Part shown: positions 18,543-27,634 of the stretch, piece after piece
Position numbering within the stretch: position 1 is the stretch's first letter
Layout of the letters: every line of letters begins with the position of its first letter
NCBI RefSeq assembly: GCF_035989265.1
Contig: NZ_JAYKZX010000003.1
Span: 620,001 to 684,000, forward strand
DNA: 64,000 bases
Reading direction: 5' to 3'
From: Sphingobium sp. HWE2-09
Lineage (GTDB): Bacteria > Pseudomonadota > Alphaproteobacteria > Sphingomonadales > Sphingomonadaceae
Program-made: the position numbers and the translations under genes
Notes under the pieces: generated by a model
The model's input: only the letters and a program-made list of their open reading frames with translations
Told to the model about the DNA's origin: nothing
Databases searched by the model: none

Positions 18543-18621
18543 CCGTTCGGGCCGAGCTTGGCGAAGCCCTGCCCATTCGTGAAGGGGAAGTGCAGCCCTT
18601 CGACAAGCGCAGGGCGAACGG
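18543..18621. repeat. Palindromic intergenic repeat, family 5 (copy A)
   Basis: Begins CCGTTCGGGCCGAGCTTGGC and ends CCTTCGACAAGCGCAGGGCG followed by AACGG, an imperfect inverted repeat. A second copy is at 29921-30020. It lies between the sugar dehydrogenase gene and rimP. Confidence 0.75.
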
Positions 18622-18790
18622 TTCGTATGGGGAACTGCCGATCACGAATAATGTTGCAGATTTCGTAGCTCTCACCTATATCGGCCTTGCTTCCTTACAT
18701 CGTTACACATGTCGGGGTCGCAGGCGGAACGCTTGCGGCACGGTAGGTCTGCGGCATTGGGAAGTGTGCATAGAGTTTTACGGAGATTGC

Positions 18791-19315
18791 ATGGCGGACA
18801 TCGCCCTATTGACCACGCTGATCGAACCCGAGGTAAAAGCCCTGGGCTTCGACCTCGTGCGGATCAGGCTGTTCGGGTCGGGCGACGAGCATACGCTGCA
18901 GATCATGGCCGAAGACCCGAGGACCAAGCAGTTGGTGATCGAGGATTGCGCCGCGATCTCCCGCCGCCTGTCGGACGTGCTGGACGAAACCGATCCGATC
19001 GAGGAAGCCTATCGGCTGGAAGTCAGTTCGCCGGGCATCGACCGGCCGCTGACCCGGCTTTCCGACTTTATCGAATGGGCGGGGCATGAAGCCAAGATTT
19101 CCGCCACCGAGATTGTCGAGGGGCGCAAGAGCTTTCGCGGCGTGCTGAACGGCGTCGAGGGCGAAGATGTCCTGTTTACCGATGCGAAGGCCGGCGATGT
19201 CGCCATCCCCTTCGCCTTGATCAGCGACGCAAAGCTGTTGCTGACCGACGCGCTGCTTTCTGCTACCATGCCGCTCTCATCCGATGGGGCGGACGACTTT
19301 GAAACCGAAGAGTAA
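18791..19315 (+). CDS. rimP: Ribosome maturation factor RimP
   Basis: RimP helps 30S subunit assembly. The 174-residue product, from ATG 18791 behind CGGAGA, has the family N-domain (LLTTLIEPEVKALGFDLVRI, IEDCAAISRRLSDVLDE) and the conserved VSSPGIDRPLTRLSDF, followed by the SH3-like C-domain and an acidic tail. The upstream open frame crosses a repeat and is not part of the gene. It is the first gene of the rimP-nusA-ylxR-infB-rbfA operon, with 14 bases to nusA. Confidence 0.95.
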   Translation: MADIALLTTLIEPEVKALGFDLVRIRLFGSGDEHTLQIMAEDPRTKQLVIEDCAAISRRLSDVLDETDPIEEAYRLEVSSPGIDRPLTRLSDFIEWAGHEAKISATEIVEGRKSFRGVLNGVEGEDVLFTDAKAGDVAIPFALISDAKLLLTDALLSATMPLSSDGADDFETEE

Positions 19316-19329
19316 GGGTTCCTAAAGCC

Positions 19330-20901
19330 ATGGCCAACGCCATTTCCGCCAACCGGGCAGAACTGATCGCGATCGCCAACAGCGTCGCATCCGAAAAGAT
19401 GATCGACAAGGCGATCGTCATCGAAGCGATGGAAGACGCGATCCAGCGCGCCGCCCGCGCGCGCTACGGCGCCGAGAACGACATCCGTGCCAAGCTGGAC
19501 CCGGAAACCGGCGACCTGCGTCTGTGGCGCGTGGTCGAAGTAGTCGAGGTCGTCGAGGATTATTTCAAGCAGGTCGACCTGAAGGCCGGGCAGAAGCTGA
19601 AGAAGGACGCCGTGATCGGCGACTTCATCGTCGATCCGCTGCCTGCCATCGACTTGGGCCGCATCGACGCCCAGTCGGCCAAGCAGGTGATCTTCCAGAA
19701 GGTCCGCGATGCCGAGCGCGAGCGCCAGCATGAAGAATTCAAGGACCGCGTGGGTGAGATCATCACCGGCGTCGTCAAGTCGGTTGAGTTCGGTCATGTC
19801 GTCGTCAATCTGGGCCGGGCCGAAGGCGTCATCCGCCGCGACCAGCAGATCCCGCGCGAAGTCGTTCGCGTCGGCGACCGCATCCGTTCGGTCGTGTTGA
19901 ACGTCCGCCGCGAAAATCGCGGGCCGCAGATTTTCCTGAGCCGCGCGCATCCCGAGTTCATGAAGAAGCTGTTCGCGCAGGAAGTCCCGGAAATCTACGA
20001 TGGCGTCATCACCATCATGGCCGCCGCCCGCGATCCGGGCAGCCGCGCCAAGATCGGCGTCATCAGCCGCGATTCGAGCATCGACCCTGTCGGCGCCTGC
20101 GTCGGCATGAAGGGCAGCCGCGTGCAGGCCGTCGTGCAGGAAATGCAGGGCGAAAAGATCGACATCATCCCTTGGTCGGAAGATACCGCGACCTTCGTCG
20201 TCAACGCGCTGCAGCCCGCGCAGGTCAGCCGCGTCGTCATCGATGAAGAAGAAGAGCGCATCGAAGTCGTCGTTCCCGACGATCAGTTGAGCCTCGCCAT
20301 CGGCCGTCGCGGCCAGAATGTCCGCCTCGCCAGCCAACTGACCGGCAAGGCGATCGACATCATGACCGAAGCGGACGCGAGCGAGAAGCGCCAGAAGGAA
20401 TTCGTCAGCCGTTCCGAACTGTTCCAGAACGAACTGGACGTGGACGAGACGCTGTCGCAGCTGCTGGTCGCCGAAGGCTTTGGCGAACTGGAAGAAGTCG
20501 CCTATGTCGAGATTGACGAGCTGGCGGCGATCGAAGGCTTTGACGACGAACTGGCCGGCGAATTGCAGAACCGCGCGCTCGAAGCGCTGGAACGCCGTGA
20601 GGCGGCCGCTCGTGAAGAGCGCACCAATCTGGGCGTCGAGGATGCGCTGGCCGACATGCCGCATCTGACCGAAGCGATGCTGGTGACTTTGGGCAAGGCG
20701 GGGATCAAGACGCTGGACGACCTGGCGGATCTGGCCACCGACGAACTGGTGCAGAAGAAGCGGATCGACCAGCGCCGTCGCAAATCGGAAACCACCGAGG
20801 ACAAGGGCGGCATCCTGGCGGCCTATGGCCTGTCGGACGAGCAGGGCAATGAGATCATCATGGCCGCGCGTGCGCACTGGTTCGAAGACGAGGAAGCATA
20901 A
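19330..20901 (+). CDS. nusA: Transcription termination/antitermination factor NusA
   Basis: NusA binds RNA polymerase and RNA to control pausing, termination and antitermination. The 523-residue product has the N-terminal polymerase-binding domain (ISANRAELIAIANSVASEK), the S1 domain (VGEIITGVVKSVEFGHVVV), KH1 and KH2 (GACVGMKGSRVQAV, LAIGRRGQNVRLASQL), and a C-terminal part with two helix-hairpin-helix-like repeats (LLVAEGFGELEEVAYV; TLGKAGIKTLDDLADL), as in other alphaproteobacteria. It is followed 6 bases later by a tautomerase gene, unusual inside this operon. Confidence 0.97.
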   Translation: MANAISANRAELIAIANSVASEKMIDKAIVIEAMEDAIQRAARARYGAENDIRAKLDPETGDLRLWRVVEVVEVVEDYFKQVDLKAGQKLKKDAVIGDFIVDPLPAIDLGRIDAQSAKQVIFQKVRDAERERQHEEFKDRVGEIITGVVKSVEFGHVVVNLGRAEGVIRRDQQIPREVVRVGDRIRSVVLNVRRENRGPQIFLSRAHPEFMKKLFAQEVPEIYDGVITIMAAARDPGSRAKIGVISRDSSIDPVGACVGMKGSRVQAVVQEMQGEKIDIIPWSEDTATFVVNALQPAQVSRVVIDEEEERIEVVVPDDQLSLAIGRRGQNVRLASQLTGKAIDIMTEADASEKRQKEFVSRSELFQNELDVDETLSQLLVAEGFGELEEVAYVEIDELAAIEGFDDELAGELQNRALEALERREAAAREERTNLGVEDALADMPHLTEAMLVTLGKAGIKTLDDLADLATDELVQKKRIDQRRRKSETTEDKGGILAAYGLSDEQGNEIIMAARAHWFEDEEA

Positions 20902-20907
20902 GAACAG

Positions 20908-21150
20908 ATGCCGTTCGTGGATATCCGTCTGGCTGGCACCGTAACCCGCGCGCAGAAAGCCGCGCTGGTCGCCGACGTCACCCGGTCGCTCGTTGAGCGA
21001 CTGGGGAAGCCGGCGGCTGCGGTGCAGATCGCTATCACCGAACTGAGCCTGGACAATTACGCGGCGGGCGGCGCATTGCTGGCCGACCGCGCGCCCACGC
21101 CGCTGCCTCTAACAAGGGAGGACGCCAATGCCGCGGTCACTCCCCGATGA
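20908..21150 (+). CDS. 4-oxalocrotonate tautomerase-like protein
   Basis: An 80-residue protein beginning MPFVDIRL, so the catalytic N-terminal Pro of the tautomerase superfamily would be exposed after Met removal. The body (TRAQKAALVADVTRSLVERLGKP split by AAVQIAITEL) matches the helix and strand order, and NYAAGGALLADR is the usual closing loop. The substrate is not predictable. It starts 6 bases after nusA and probably moves with that transcript; a family 3 palindrome separates it from ylxR. Confidence 0.8.
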   Translation: MPFVDIRLAGTVTRAQKAALVADVTRSLVERLGKPAAAVQIAITELSLDNYAAGGALLADRAPTPLPLTREDANAAVTPR

Positions 21151-21185
21151 GAGAATAAGCACCCCAACATCGCCAATGGGGCCAT

Positions 21186-21269
21186 GTGCTCCTGCGAAAG
21201 CAGGAGCCCAGTCCCCCGGTCACGCGCTTTCTCAACCGCGGAACTGGGTTCCTGCCTGCGCAGGAACAC
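21186..21269. repeat. Palindromic intergenic repeat, family 3 (copy B)
   Basis: Inverted arms GTGCTCCTGCGAAAGCAGGA and TTCCTGCCTGCGCAGGAACAC around CCCAGT / AACTGGG. It lies inside the nusA-infB operon, about 30 bases before the ylxR start, and its frame-extended reading would add a false N-terminus to YlxR. Confidence 0.8.
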
Positions 21270-21297
21270 GGGCCAGCCAAGAGGAGGGGGCATCCCT

Positions 21298-21960
21298 GTG
21301 ACCGAACGCAAATGTATATTGACCGGCGACCGCGCCGACCCAGACATGTTGATCCGCCTGGCGGTGGGACCGGAGGGGCAGGTGTTGCCCGACATCCGCG
21401 CCAAGGCGCCGGGGCGGGGTGCCTGGATCGGCGTGTCGCGCGCGGACCTTGAAACCGCGATCGCCAAGGGCAAGCTCAAGGGCGCGCTGGCGCGATCGTT
21501 CAAGGACGGCGCGCTGCTGATCCCCGATGGTCTGGCGGAGATGATCGAATCCGGCCTGCGCAAGACGCTGCTGGACCGGCTGGGGCTGGAATCGCGCGCG
21601 TCGATGCTGCTGACGGGGTCGGAAAAGATCGACGTCGCCTGCCGCAAGGGGCAGGTGCAATTGTTGCTCCACGCCGCCGATGCGGCGGCGGACGGCAATC
21701 GCAAACTGGACCAGGCGCTGCGCGTCGGACAGGAAGCGGAAGGCACGGATTTGGCGGGCACCGTCTTGCCTGTGGACCGCGACGCCCTATCTATGGCAAT
21801 GGGACGCGACAACGTCGTCCATATCGCGGTCACCGACTCGCGTGCGGCGTCGCGTCTGCGCGGCGCTATCGGCCGCTTGGAAAGCTATCTGGGTTGCGCT
21901 AACGGGGCGCCTGTACAGGGGGAGCATGACTCCACCGATGTGCCGGACGTGGTCGATTAG
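21298..21960 (+). CDS. YlxR/DUF448 RNA-binding protein with L7Ae-like C-domain
   Basis: A 220-residue protein from GTG 21298, chosen because GAGGAGGGGG lies 7 bases upstream; the longer frame from 21184 is built of repeat sequence. The N-terminal domain (VTERKCILTGDRADPDMLIRL, RGAWIGVSR) is YlxR, found next to nusA and infB in most bacteria. Its C-terminal half (SEKIDVACRKGQVQLLLHAADAAADGNRKL split) resembles the L7Ae/L30e fold, a fusion typical of alphaproteobacteria. It probably binds RNA. The tail is acidic. Confidence 0.85.
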   Translation: MTERKCILTGDRADPDMLIRLAVGPEGQVLPDIRAKAPGRGAWIGVSRADLETAIAKGKLKGALARSFKDGALLIPDGLAEMIESGLRKTLLDRLGLESRASMLLTGSEKIDVACRKGQVQLLLHAADAAADGNRKLDQALRVGQEAEGTDLAGTVLPVDRDALSMAMGRDNVVHIAVTDSRAASRLRGAIGRLESYLGCANGAPVQGEHDSTDVPDVVD

Positions 21961-22042
21961 CCGAAAGTTCGGATGTAAATTCGTTAAGGGCGCCGACGGG
22001 CCTTTCCGGTCGGAGCGGAAGTGAAGGGTTAAGTTCAGTCGT

Positions 22043-24631
22043 ATGAGTGACAGCAAGGAAGACAAGCCGGTTCTGGGCCGCAAGCCGCTGGGCATCAAGC
22101 GGACCGTTGAATCCGGTCAGGTGCAGCAGCAGTTCAGCCATGGCCGCAAAAATACGGTCGTGGTTGAAGTGAAGCGGCGCCGCGTCCTGGGCAAGCCGGG
22201 TGAGACGACCGGTGCTGCGCCTGCGGCTGCGCCACAGGCCGATCCCACCCCGGTCGCGCCGCGCCCCGCAGCGCCTGCGCCCGCGCCGCAGCAGACCCGC
22301 GCGCCGCAGCCCGCCCCCGTACGGCAGGCACCGCCGCAGAGCCTGATGTCGCGTCAGGAATTGCAGGCCAAGCTGCTGCGCGAAGCGGAAGAATCGCGCA
22401 TGAACGCGCTGGAAGACGCACGTCGCCGCGAAGACGCCGCCCGTCTGGCCGCGATCGAAGAGCAGAAGCGTCGCGCCGAGGAAAATCGCCAGGCCGCCGA
22501 GAGCCCGGAGCCGACGCCTGCGCCGGTCGAGCAGCCTGCTGCCGAGCCAGTGGCGGAGGCCGCCGCGCCCGTGCAGCCTGCGCAGGAGGCCGCTGCACCT
22601 GTAGCGCCCGCCGAGCAGGAGCGTCCCGCCGCGACCACGGCCGCTTCGCCGCCGCCGCGCCGCTTCACCCCGGTCACCCCGATCAAGCGTCCCGAGCCGA
22701 GCAAGCCCGAACGGGCGAAGAAGGGCGAGGATAATCGTCGCCAGGCCGGCAAACTGACCGTGACCAAGGCGCTGGCCGATGACGACAGCGCCCGCGCCCG
22801 TAGCCTCGCCGCGCTCAAGCGCGCGCGTGAAAAGGAACGCCGTGCGCATTATGCAGGCGGGTCCAAGACGCGCGAAAAGCAGTCGCGCGACGTGGTCGTG
22901 CCGGAAATCATCACCGTGCAGGAACTGGCCAACCGTATGGCCGAAAAGGGCGCGGACCTGGTCAAGTCGCTGTTCAAGATGGGGCAGGCGGTTACGCTCA
23001 ACCAGCCGATCGATCAGGATACGGCCGAACTGCTGGTCGAAGAATTCGGCCACCGCATCCAGCGCGTGTCCGAAGCCGACGTCGAAATCGGCATCGAAGG
23101 CGAAGCCGACGCGGTCGAATCTTTGAAGCCGCGTGCGCCAGTCGTCACGATCATGGGCCATGTCGATCATGGCAAGACCTCACTGCTCGACGCCTTGCGC
23201 GGGACCGATGTGGTCGCGGGCGAAAGCGGTGGCATCACCCAGCATATCGGCGCCTATCAGGTGACGACGAAGAAGGGCGATGTGATCACCTTCCTCGATA
23301 CGCCGGGCCATGAAGCCTTTTCGGAAATGCGCGCGCGTGGCGCCAACGTCACCGATATCGTCATCCTGGTGGTGGCGGCCGACGACGGGCTGATGCCGCA
23401 GACGATCGAGGCGATCAACCACACCAAGGCGGCCGGCGTGCCGATGATCGTGGCGATCAACAAGTGCGACAAGCCCGAGGCCAATCCGCAGAAGGTGCGC
23501 GAGCGCCTGCTGAGCGAAGAGATTGTGGTCGAAGATATGGGCGGTGACGTCCAGGATGTCGAAGTCTCCGCACTCAAGAAGACGGGTCTGGACGAGCTGA
23601 TCGAAAAGATCCTGCTGCAGGCCGAAGTTATGGAACTGACCGCCAACCCCGATCGCGCCGCCGAAGGCAATGTGATCGAGGCGCAGTTGGACAAGGGCCG
23701 TGGCGCCGTCGCCACCGTGCTGGTCCGCAAAGGCACGCTCAAGGTCGGCGACACCTTCGTCATCGGCGCGGAAAGCGGCAAGGTCCGTGCGCTGGTCAAC
23801 GACAAGGGGCAGCAGGTGAAGTTCGCCGGGCCATCGACCCCGGTCGAGGTGCTGGGACTGTCGGGCGTACCGATGGCAGGCGACCAGATGACGGTCGTGG
23901 AAAATGAAGCCCGCGCCCGTGAAGTCGCGGCCTATCGCCAGGAACAGATCACGCGCAAGCGGACGGCGTCCGTGCCGACCAACTTCGAACATATGTTCTC
24001 GGCGCTCAACACGACCATGATCGAATATCCGGTCGTGATCCGTGGCGACGTGCAGGGATCGGTCGAAGCGATCGTCAGTGCGCTTAACCGTATTTCGACG
24101 GACGAGATCAAGGTGCGTATCCTCAGCTCCGGCGTCGGCGCGATCACGGAAAGTGACGTGACGCTGGCAGCCGCCAGCCGTGCGCCGCTGATCGGCTTCA
24201 ACGTGCGTCCCAATGCCAAGGCCCGTCCACTGGCGGTGCGGGAGAAAATCTCGCTGCGCTATTATGACGTGATCTACGACCTGCTCGAAGAAGTGCGTGG
24301 CGAAATGGCGGGCCAGTTGGCGCCCGAGCGTATCGAAACGATCGTGGGTCGCGCCGAAGTGCTGCAGGTGTTCCCGGCGGGCAAGAAGGACAAGGCAGCC
24401 GGGCTGCTGGTTCTGGACGGCATCATCCGCAAGGGGCTCAATGCGCGCCTCACTCGGTCGGACGTCATCGTGTCGAAGACGATCATCCACTCGCTCCGCC
24501 GGTTCAAGGACGACGTGTCCGAAGTCCGCGCGGGCATGGAATGTGGCGCGGTGCTGCAGGATACGAACGACATCAAAGCCGGCGATACGCTGGAACTGTT
24601 CGAGGTCGAGGAACGTCAGCGCACGCTGTAA
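22043..24631 (+). CDS. infB: Translation initiation factor IF-2
   Basis: IF-2 is the GTPase that brings initiator tRNA to the ribosome. The 862-residue product begins with an IF2-associated N-domain (KPLGIKRTVESGQVQQQF), then a long Ala/Pro/Glu-rich linker to about residue 290, then the IF2_N motif. The G domain shows GHVDHGKTSLLDALR near residue 371, DTPGHEAF and NKCDKP. Domains II-IV follow, ending with ECGAVLQDTNDIKAGD-type sequence. Length and order are normal. A VOC gene, not rbfA, follows. Confidence 0.98.
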   Translation: MSDSKEDKPVLGRKPLGIKRTVESGQVQQQFSHGRKNTVVVEVKRRRVLGKPGETTGAAPAAAPQADPTPVAPRPAAPAPAPQQTRAPQPAPVRQAPPQSLMSRQELQAKLLREAEESRMNALEDARRREDAARLAAIEEQKRRAEENRQAAESPEPTPAPVEQPAAEPVAEAAAPVQPAQEAAAPVAPAEQERPAATTAASPPPRRFTPVTPIKRPEPSKPERAKKGEDNRRQAGKLTVTKALADDDSARARSLAALKRAREKERRAHYAGGSKTREKQSRDVVVPEIITVQELANRMAEKGADLVKSLFKMGQAVTLNQPIDQDTAELLVEEFGHRIQRVSEADVEIGIEGEADAVESLKPRAPVVTIMGHVDHGKTSLLDALRGTDVVAGESGGITQHIGAYQVTTKKGDVITFLDTPGHEAFSEMRARGANVTDIVILVVAADDGLMPQTIEAINHTKAAGVPMIVAINKCDKPEANPQKVRERLLSEEIVVEDMGGDVQDVEVSALKKTGLDELIEKILLQAEVMELTANPDRAAEGNVIEAQLDKGRGAVATVLVRKGTLKVGDTFVIGAESGKVRALVNDKGQQVKFAGPSTPVEVLGLSGVPMAGDQMTVVENEARAREVAAYRQEQITRKRTASVPTNFEHMFSALNTTMIEYPVVIRGDVQGSVEAIVSALNRISTDEIKVRILSSGVGAITESDVTLAAASRAPLIGFNVRPNAKARPLAVREKISLRYYDVIYDLLEEVRGEMAGQLAPERIETIVGRAEVLQVFPAGKKDKAAGLLVLDGIIRKGLNARLTRSDVIVSKTIIHSLRRFKDDVSEVRAGMECGAVLQDTNDIKAGDTLELFEVEERQRTL

Positions 24632-24666
24632 CGGACCTGTATCGATAGGCTGCGGAGGGAAGCGAT

Positions 24667-25050
24667 ATGGTCATGCTGGGCACGATCACGCCGGTTCTCC
24701 GCAGTTTCGACGAAGCCCGGACGCGCGCCTTCTATTGCGACTTTATGGGATTCGAGCAGGTGTTCGCGCACCGGTTCGAACCGGACCTGCCGCTATATAT
24801 GGGCGTGAAGCTGGGAGCCTGCGAACTGCATCTGTCTGAACATTATGGCGATGCGACGCCAGGATCGGCGATCCGCATCGCGGTGGACGATGTCACGGCC
24901 TATGTGGCGCAATTGCGGGCAAAAAATTTCGGCAATGCTCGGCCGGGCGCTCCAAAGAAGACAGACTGGGGCGGTCTGGAAACCACCATCACCGATCCAG
25001 CGGGAAACCGATTGATGTTTTATACCTATTTGCCGAAGGACCAGGCATGA
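24667..25050 (+). CDS. VOC superfamily protein (glyoxalase/bleomycin-resistance type)
   Basis: A 127-residue protein with two beta-alpha-beta-beta-beta modules: [15 protein letters not shown] and later [13 protein letters not shown] [18 protein letters not shown], ending [16 protein letters not shown]. Metal ligands expected for the family are partly visible (His in ELHLSEH, Glu/Asp near the end). It resembles glyoxalase/bleomycin-binding proteins such as the Ble group but no substrate can be named. GGAGG lies upstream of ATG 24667. Its stop overlaps the rbfA start by 4 bases (ATGA), so it is coupled to rbfA. Confidence 0.85.
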   Translation: MVMLGTITPVLRSFDEARTRAFYCDFMGFEQVFAHRFEPDLPLYMGVKLGACELHLSEHYGDATPGSAIRIAVDDVTAYVAQLRAKNFGNARPGAPKKTDWGGLETTITDPAGNRLMFYTYLPKDQA

Positions 25051-25445
25051 GCAAATCTCCGGAGGGTCCGTCCGTCCGCCTGCTCCGCGTGGGCGAACAG
25101 GTGCGGCACGTCCTGTCCGACATTCTCCAGCGCGGCGACGTGCATGACGATGTGCTGGACAAGCATGTCGTGAGCGTCACCGAAGTGCGCATGTCACCCG
25201 ACTTGCGCCACGCGACCATCTTCATCAAGTCGCTGCTGGGGCAGGATGAAGCCGCAGTGCTCAAGGCGCTGCGCACCAACACCGCCTATCTGCAGCGGGA
25301 AGTGGCGACGCGCATCGCGCTGAAATATGCGGCGAAGCTGAAATTCCTGGCCGACGACAGTTTCGACGAAGGCTCCCATATCGACAAGCTGCTGCGCGAT
25401 CCCAAGGTGGCGCAGGATCTGGTCAAGGACGAAGACGCGGATTGA
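25047..25445 (+). CDS. rbfA: Ribosome-binding factor A
   Basis: RbfA acts late in 30S subunit maturation and cold adaptation. The 132-residue product has the KH-like core: [38 protein letters not shown], and [18 protein letters not shown]. The ATG lies within the stop codon of the VOC gene. In most alphaproteobacteria truB follows directly; here about 3.1 kb intervene, starting with a toxin-antitoxin pair whose promoter overlaps the rbfA stop. Confidence 0.96.
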   Translation: MSKSPEGPSVRLLRVGEQVRHVLSDILQRGDVHDDVLDKHVVSVTEVRMSPDLRHATIFIKSLLGQDEAAVLKALRTNTAYLQREVATRIALKYAAKLKFLADDSFDEGSHIDKLLRDPKVAQDLVKDEDAD

Positions 25446-25476
25446 CTTGGGGTTAGGTAAGACGCATCTTACCGTC
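25442..25476 (+). promoter_or_regulatory. Promoter and palindromic operator of the AbrB/PIN pair
   Basis: TTGACT at 25442-25447 could be a -35 box, with CATCTT 17 bases later as a weak -10. Across that -10 lies a perfect 18-base palindrome GGTAAGACGCATCTTACC (25456-25473), ending 3 bases before the antitoxin ATG at 25477. Its placement fits autorepression by the swapped-hairpin antitoxin. Confidence 0.6.
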
Positions 25477-25758
25477 ATGAACGCCAAGACAACTCTGTCG
25501 GCCAAGGGCCAGGTCGTCATCCCCAAGGATGTGCGCGATCAGCTTGGTCTGTCGCCGGGGCAGGTGCTGGACGTCGTGCCCATGGGCGGCGGCGTGCTGC
25601 TCAAACCGCAGCACCGGAAATCGGGGCGCAGTTTCGATGAGATCATGGCGGGGATCAGGGCGCGCATCGCTTATGACGGTCCACCCGTCACGATTGAAGA
25701 GATGAACCAGACGATCGCCGAAGGCTGGCGCAAGGCGGGCGAGGACAGCGATCGTTGA
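25477..25758 (+). CDS. vapB: AbrB/MazE-type swapped-hairpin antitoxin
   Basis: A 93-residue antitoxin. Start ATG 25477 gives MNAKTTLSAKGQVVIPKDVR, the swapped-hairpin AbrB fold (KGQVVIPKDVRDQLGLSPG, DVVPMGGGVLLKP); a frame start 30 bases upstream overlaps the operator. The C-terminal half (SFDEIMAGIRARIAYDGP, EEMNQTIAEGW) would wrap the PIN toxin. The partner toxin begins within its stop codon. The promoter palindrome at 25456-25473 suggests autoregulation. Confidence 0.88.
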   Translation: MNAKTTLSAKGQVVIPKDVRDQLGLSPGQVLDVVPMGGGVLLKPQHRKSGRSFDEIMAGIRARIAYDGPPVTIEEMNQTIAEGWRKAGEDSDR

Positions 25759-26141
25759 AGGCGGTGGACACCAACATCCTGGCCCGCGCCCTTGTTCGGG
25801 ACGATATTGTGCAAGCCCGGATTGCAGACGCCTTAATTGCCGATGGCATATTCATCCCGCTGACCGTCATGCTCGAAACCGCATGGTTGCTGGGCAGCCG
25901 ATATAAGGTGGGGCGGGCAGCGCTGGCGGATATCCTGTCCGACATCATGGACCTGCCCAATGTGTCGGTGGAGCAGGGCGACGGCGTAAGATGGGCCGTG
26001 GCGCAGTTCCGCGCCGGCGCGGACATTGCCGATGCCATTCATGTATTGGCGGCCAACGGTACGGAAGCCTTCGTGACGTTTGATGCAGAGGCTTTCCGCA
26101 AACTGGTCGATCCGCCCGTAGCAATCGAGGTTCCGAAATGA
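25755..26141 (+). CDS. vapC: PIN-domain toxin (VapC-like), second pair
   Basis: A 128-residue PIN-domain nuclease read from TTG 25755, which overlaps the TGA of the antitoxin; GTG 25764 is an alternative. The acidic metal site is complete: AVDTNILARAL (Asp), VMLETAWLL (Glu), GADIADAIHVL (Asp) and FVTFDAEAF (Asp). It is translationally coupled to the antitoxin. The following hydrolase gene overlaps its stop by 4 bases, so the pair is transcribed onward into hydrolase and tdk. Confidence 0.88.
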   Translation: MKAVDTNILARALVRDDIVQARIADALIADGIFIPLTVMLETAWLLGSRYKVGRAALADILSDIMDLPNVSVEQGDGVRWAVAQFRAGADIADAIHVLAANGTEAFVTFDAEAFRKLVDPPVAIEVPK

Positions 26142-27034
26142 TGCGCTTTCCGTTCGCCCTGCTGCTGGCCTGTACCGTGATCGCTCCGGTCCATGCCAAG
26201 GAACCCGCGATCCATCATGCCGTCATCGCCGACCCCAAGCCGGACGCGGCTTATCCAGCGGGCATGAGCGCCTTCGTTATTCCGGCGGAGGATGGCGCGA
26301 TGAATGCGGTGATGTACACCGCAGCCGGTGCAGGCGTGCATCCCACATTGCTGCTGCTGCACGGCTTTCCGGGCAACGAGCAGAATCTGGACCTTGCTCA
26401 GGCAGCGCGTCGGGCCGGATGGAATGTGCTGACGCTCCATTATCGCGGGTCGTGGGGCAGTCCCGGCATTTTCTCGTTCATGCATGCGTCTGAAGATGCC
26501 TTTACCGCGCTGCAATATCTGCAACAGCCCGCGGTCGTCGCCCGCTATCATATCGACACCAGCGCGATCGTGGTGGCGGGACATAGCATGGGCGGCTTCA
26601 TGGCCGCCGATGCCGCCGCCGCAGACCCGCGCGTCGCCGGACTGTTCCTGATCGATCCCTGGGATCCGCTCCAGACCACCGCGTCGCTCGCGACACCGAA
26701 GGGAGAGGCGGACTGGAAGGCCGAAGTCGCGGGCGATTTGCCGCCGCTGAACGGCGCGACCTATGACAGCCTGACCGCCGAGATAAGGAATGGGGGCGAG
26801 AAGTTCGATCTGGGCCGCCGTCTGGCTGGCTATGGCCGCCGCCCGCTGACGATATTGGGCGCGGAAAAGGGGATCGGCGCGATGGCGCGCAAGGTCGCCG
26901 CCGACGCACAGGGGACCAATCCGTCGGCGCGGTTGATGGTGTGGCCGACCGACCATAGTTTTTCCGACAGCCGCATCGCGCTGGCCGATGCGCTGGTCCG
27001 TTTCCTGGCTGGCGTCGCGCCGACAATCCGCTAA
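26138..27034 (+). CDS. Exported alpha/beta hydrolase (S33/DLH-like)
   Basis: A 298-residue hydrolase with a signal peptide (residues 1-20, ending PVHA). The alpha/beta fold core shows LLLLHGFPGNEQN (oxyanion region), the nucleophile elbow AGHSMGGFMA with Ser in GHSMG, then a late Asp and WPTDHSFSD, whose His would complete the triad. Substrate unknown; similar proteins are predicted periplasmic peptidases or esterases. Start ATG 26138 overlaps the toxin stop; ATG 26141 is equally possible. tdk follows 9 bases later. Confidence 0.85.
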   Translation: MMRFPFALLLACTVIAPVHAKEPAIHHAVIADPKPDAAYPAGMSAFVIPAEDGAMNAVMYTAAGAGVHPTLLLLHGFPGNEQNLDLAQAARRAGWNVLTLHYRGSWGSPGIFSFMHASEDAFTALQYLQQPAVVARYHIDTSAIVVAGHSMGGFMAADAAAADPRVAGLFLIDPWDPLQTTASLATPKGEADWKAEVAGDLPPLNGATYDSLTAEIRNGGEKFDLGRRLAGYGRRPLTILGAEKGIGAMARKVAADAQGTNPSARLMVWPTDHSFSDSRIALADALVRFLAGVAPTIR

Positions 27035-27043
27035 TCGGGGCCG

Positions 27044-27622
27044 ATGGCGAAGCTCTATTTCTACTATAGCTCGATGAATGCGGGGAAATCGACCACCCTG
27101 CTGCAATCGGATTTCAACTATCGCGAACGCGGCATGGACACGATGTTGTGGACCGCCGCGCTGGACGATCGTTATGGCCGGGGGCGGATCGTGTCGCGCA
27201 TCGGGCTGGAAGCACAGGCGCATCTGTTCGATCCGCAGGTCGATATCTTCGCCGCCATCGCCGCCCAGCATGACGCCACGCCGCTGTCCTGCGTACTGCT
27301 GGACGAGGCGCAGTTCCTGACCGAAGCGCAGGTGTGGCAACTGGGCGCGGTCTGCGACCGGCTGGGTATCCCGGTGCTCTGCTATGGCATCCGCACCGAT
27401 TTCCAGGGGGAACTGTTTCCCGGCAGCGCCGCGTTGCTGGGCCTTGCCGACACGCTGACCGAGATCAAGACGGTGTGCGATTGCGGGCGCAAGGCGACGA
27501 TGAATTTGCGCGTCGATGCCGCAGGGCAGGCGATCCAGCAAGGCGCGCAGACCGAAATCGGCGGCAATGATCGCTATGTCGCGCTATGCCGTCGCCATTT
27601 CGTGGAGCAGATGCAGCGCTGA
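27044..27622 (+). CDS. tdk: Thymidine kinase
   Basis: Tdk phosphorylates thymidine with ATP to salvage dTMP. The 192-residue product has the P-loop [21 protein letters not shown] (Walker B/catalytic Glu), the lasso-type substrate loop [14 protein letters not shown], and four zinc ligands in CDCG and CRRH near the C-terminus. This is the type II (E. coli-like) family at normal length. It lies in the block inserted between rbfA and truB and converges with the HAD gene. Confidence 0.96.
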   Translation: MAKLYFYYSSMNAGKSTTLLQSDFNYRERGMDTMLWTAALDDRYGRGRIVSRIGLEAQAHLFDPQVDIFAAIAAQHDATPLSCVLLDEAQFLTEAQVWQLGAVCDRLGIPVLCYGIRTDFQGELFPGSAALLGLADTLTEIKTVCDCGRKATMNLRVDAAGQAIQQGAQTEIGGNDRYVALCRRHFVEQMQR

Positions 27623-27634
27623 ACGCCGGAGCCG

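Noticed and set aside
21184..21297. N-terminal extension of YlxR
   Set aside because: It is encoded by a palindromic repeat; GTG 21298 has a strong ribosome site.
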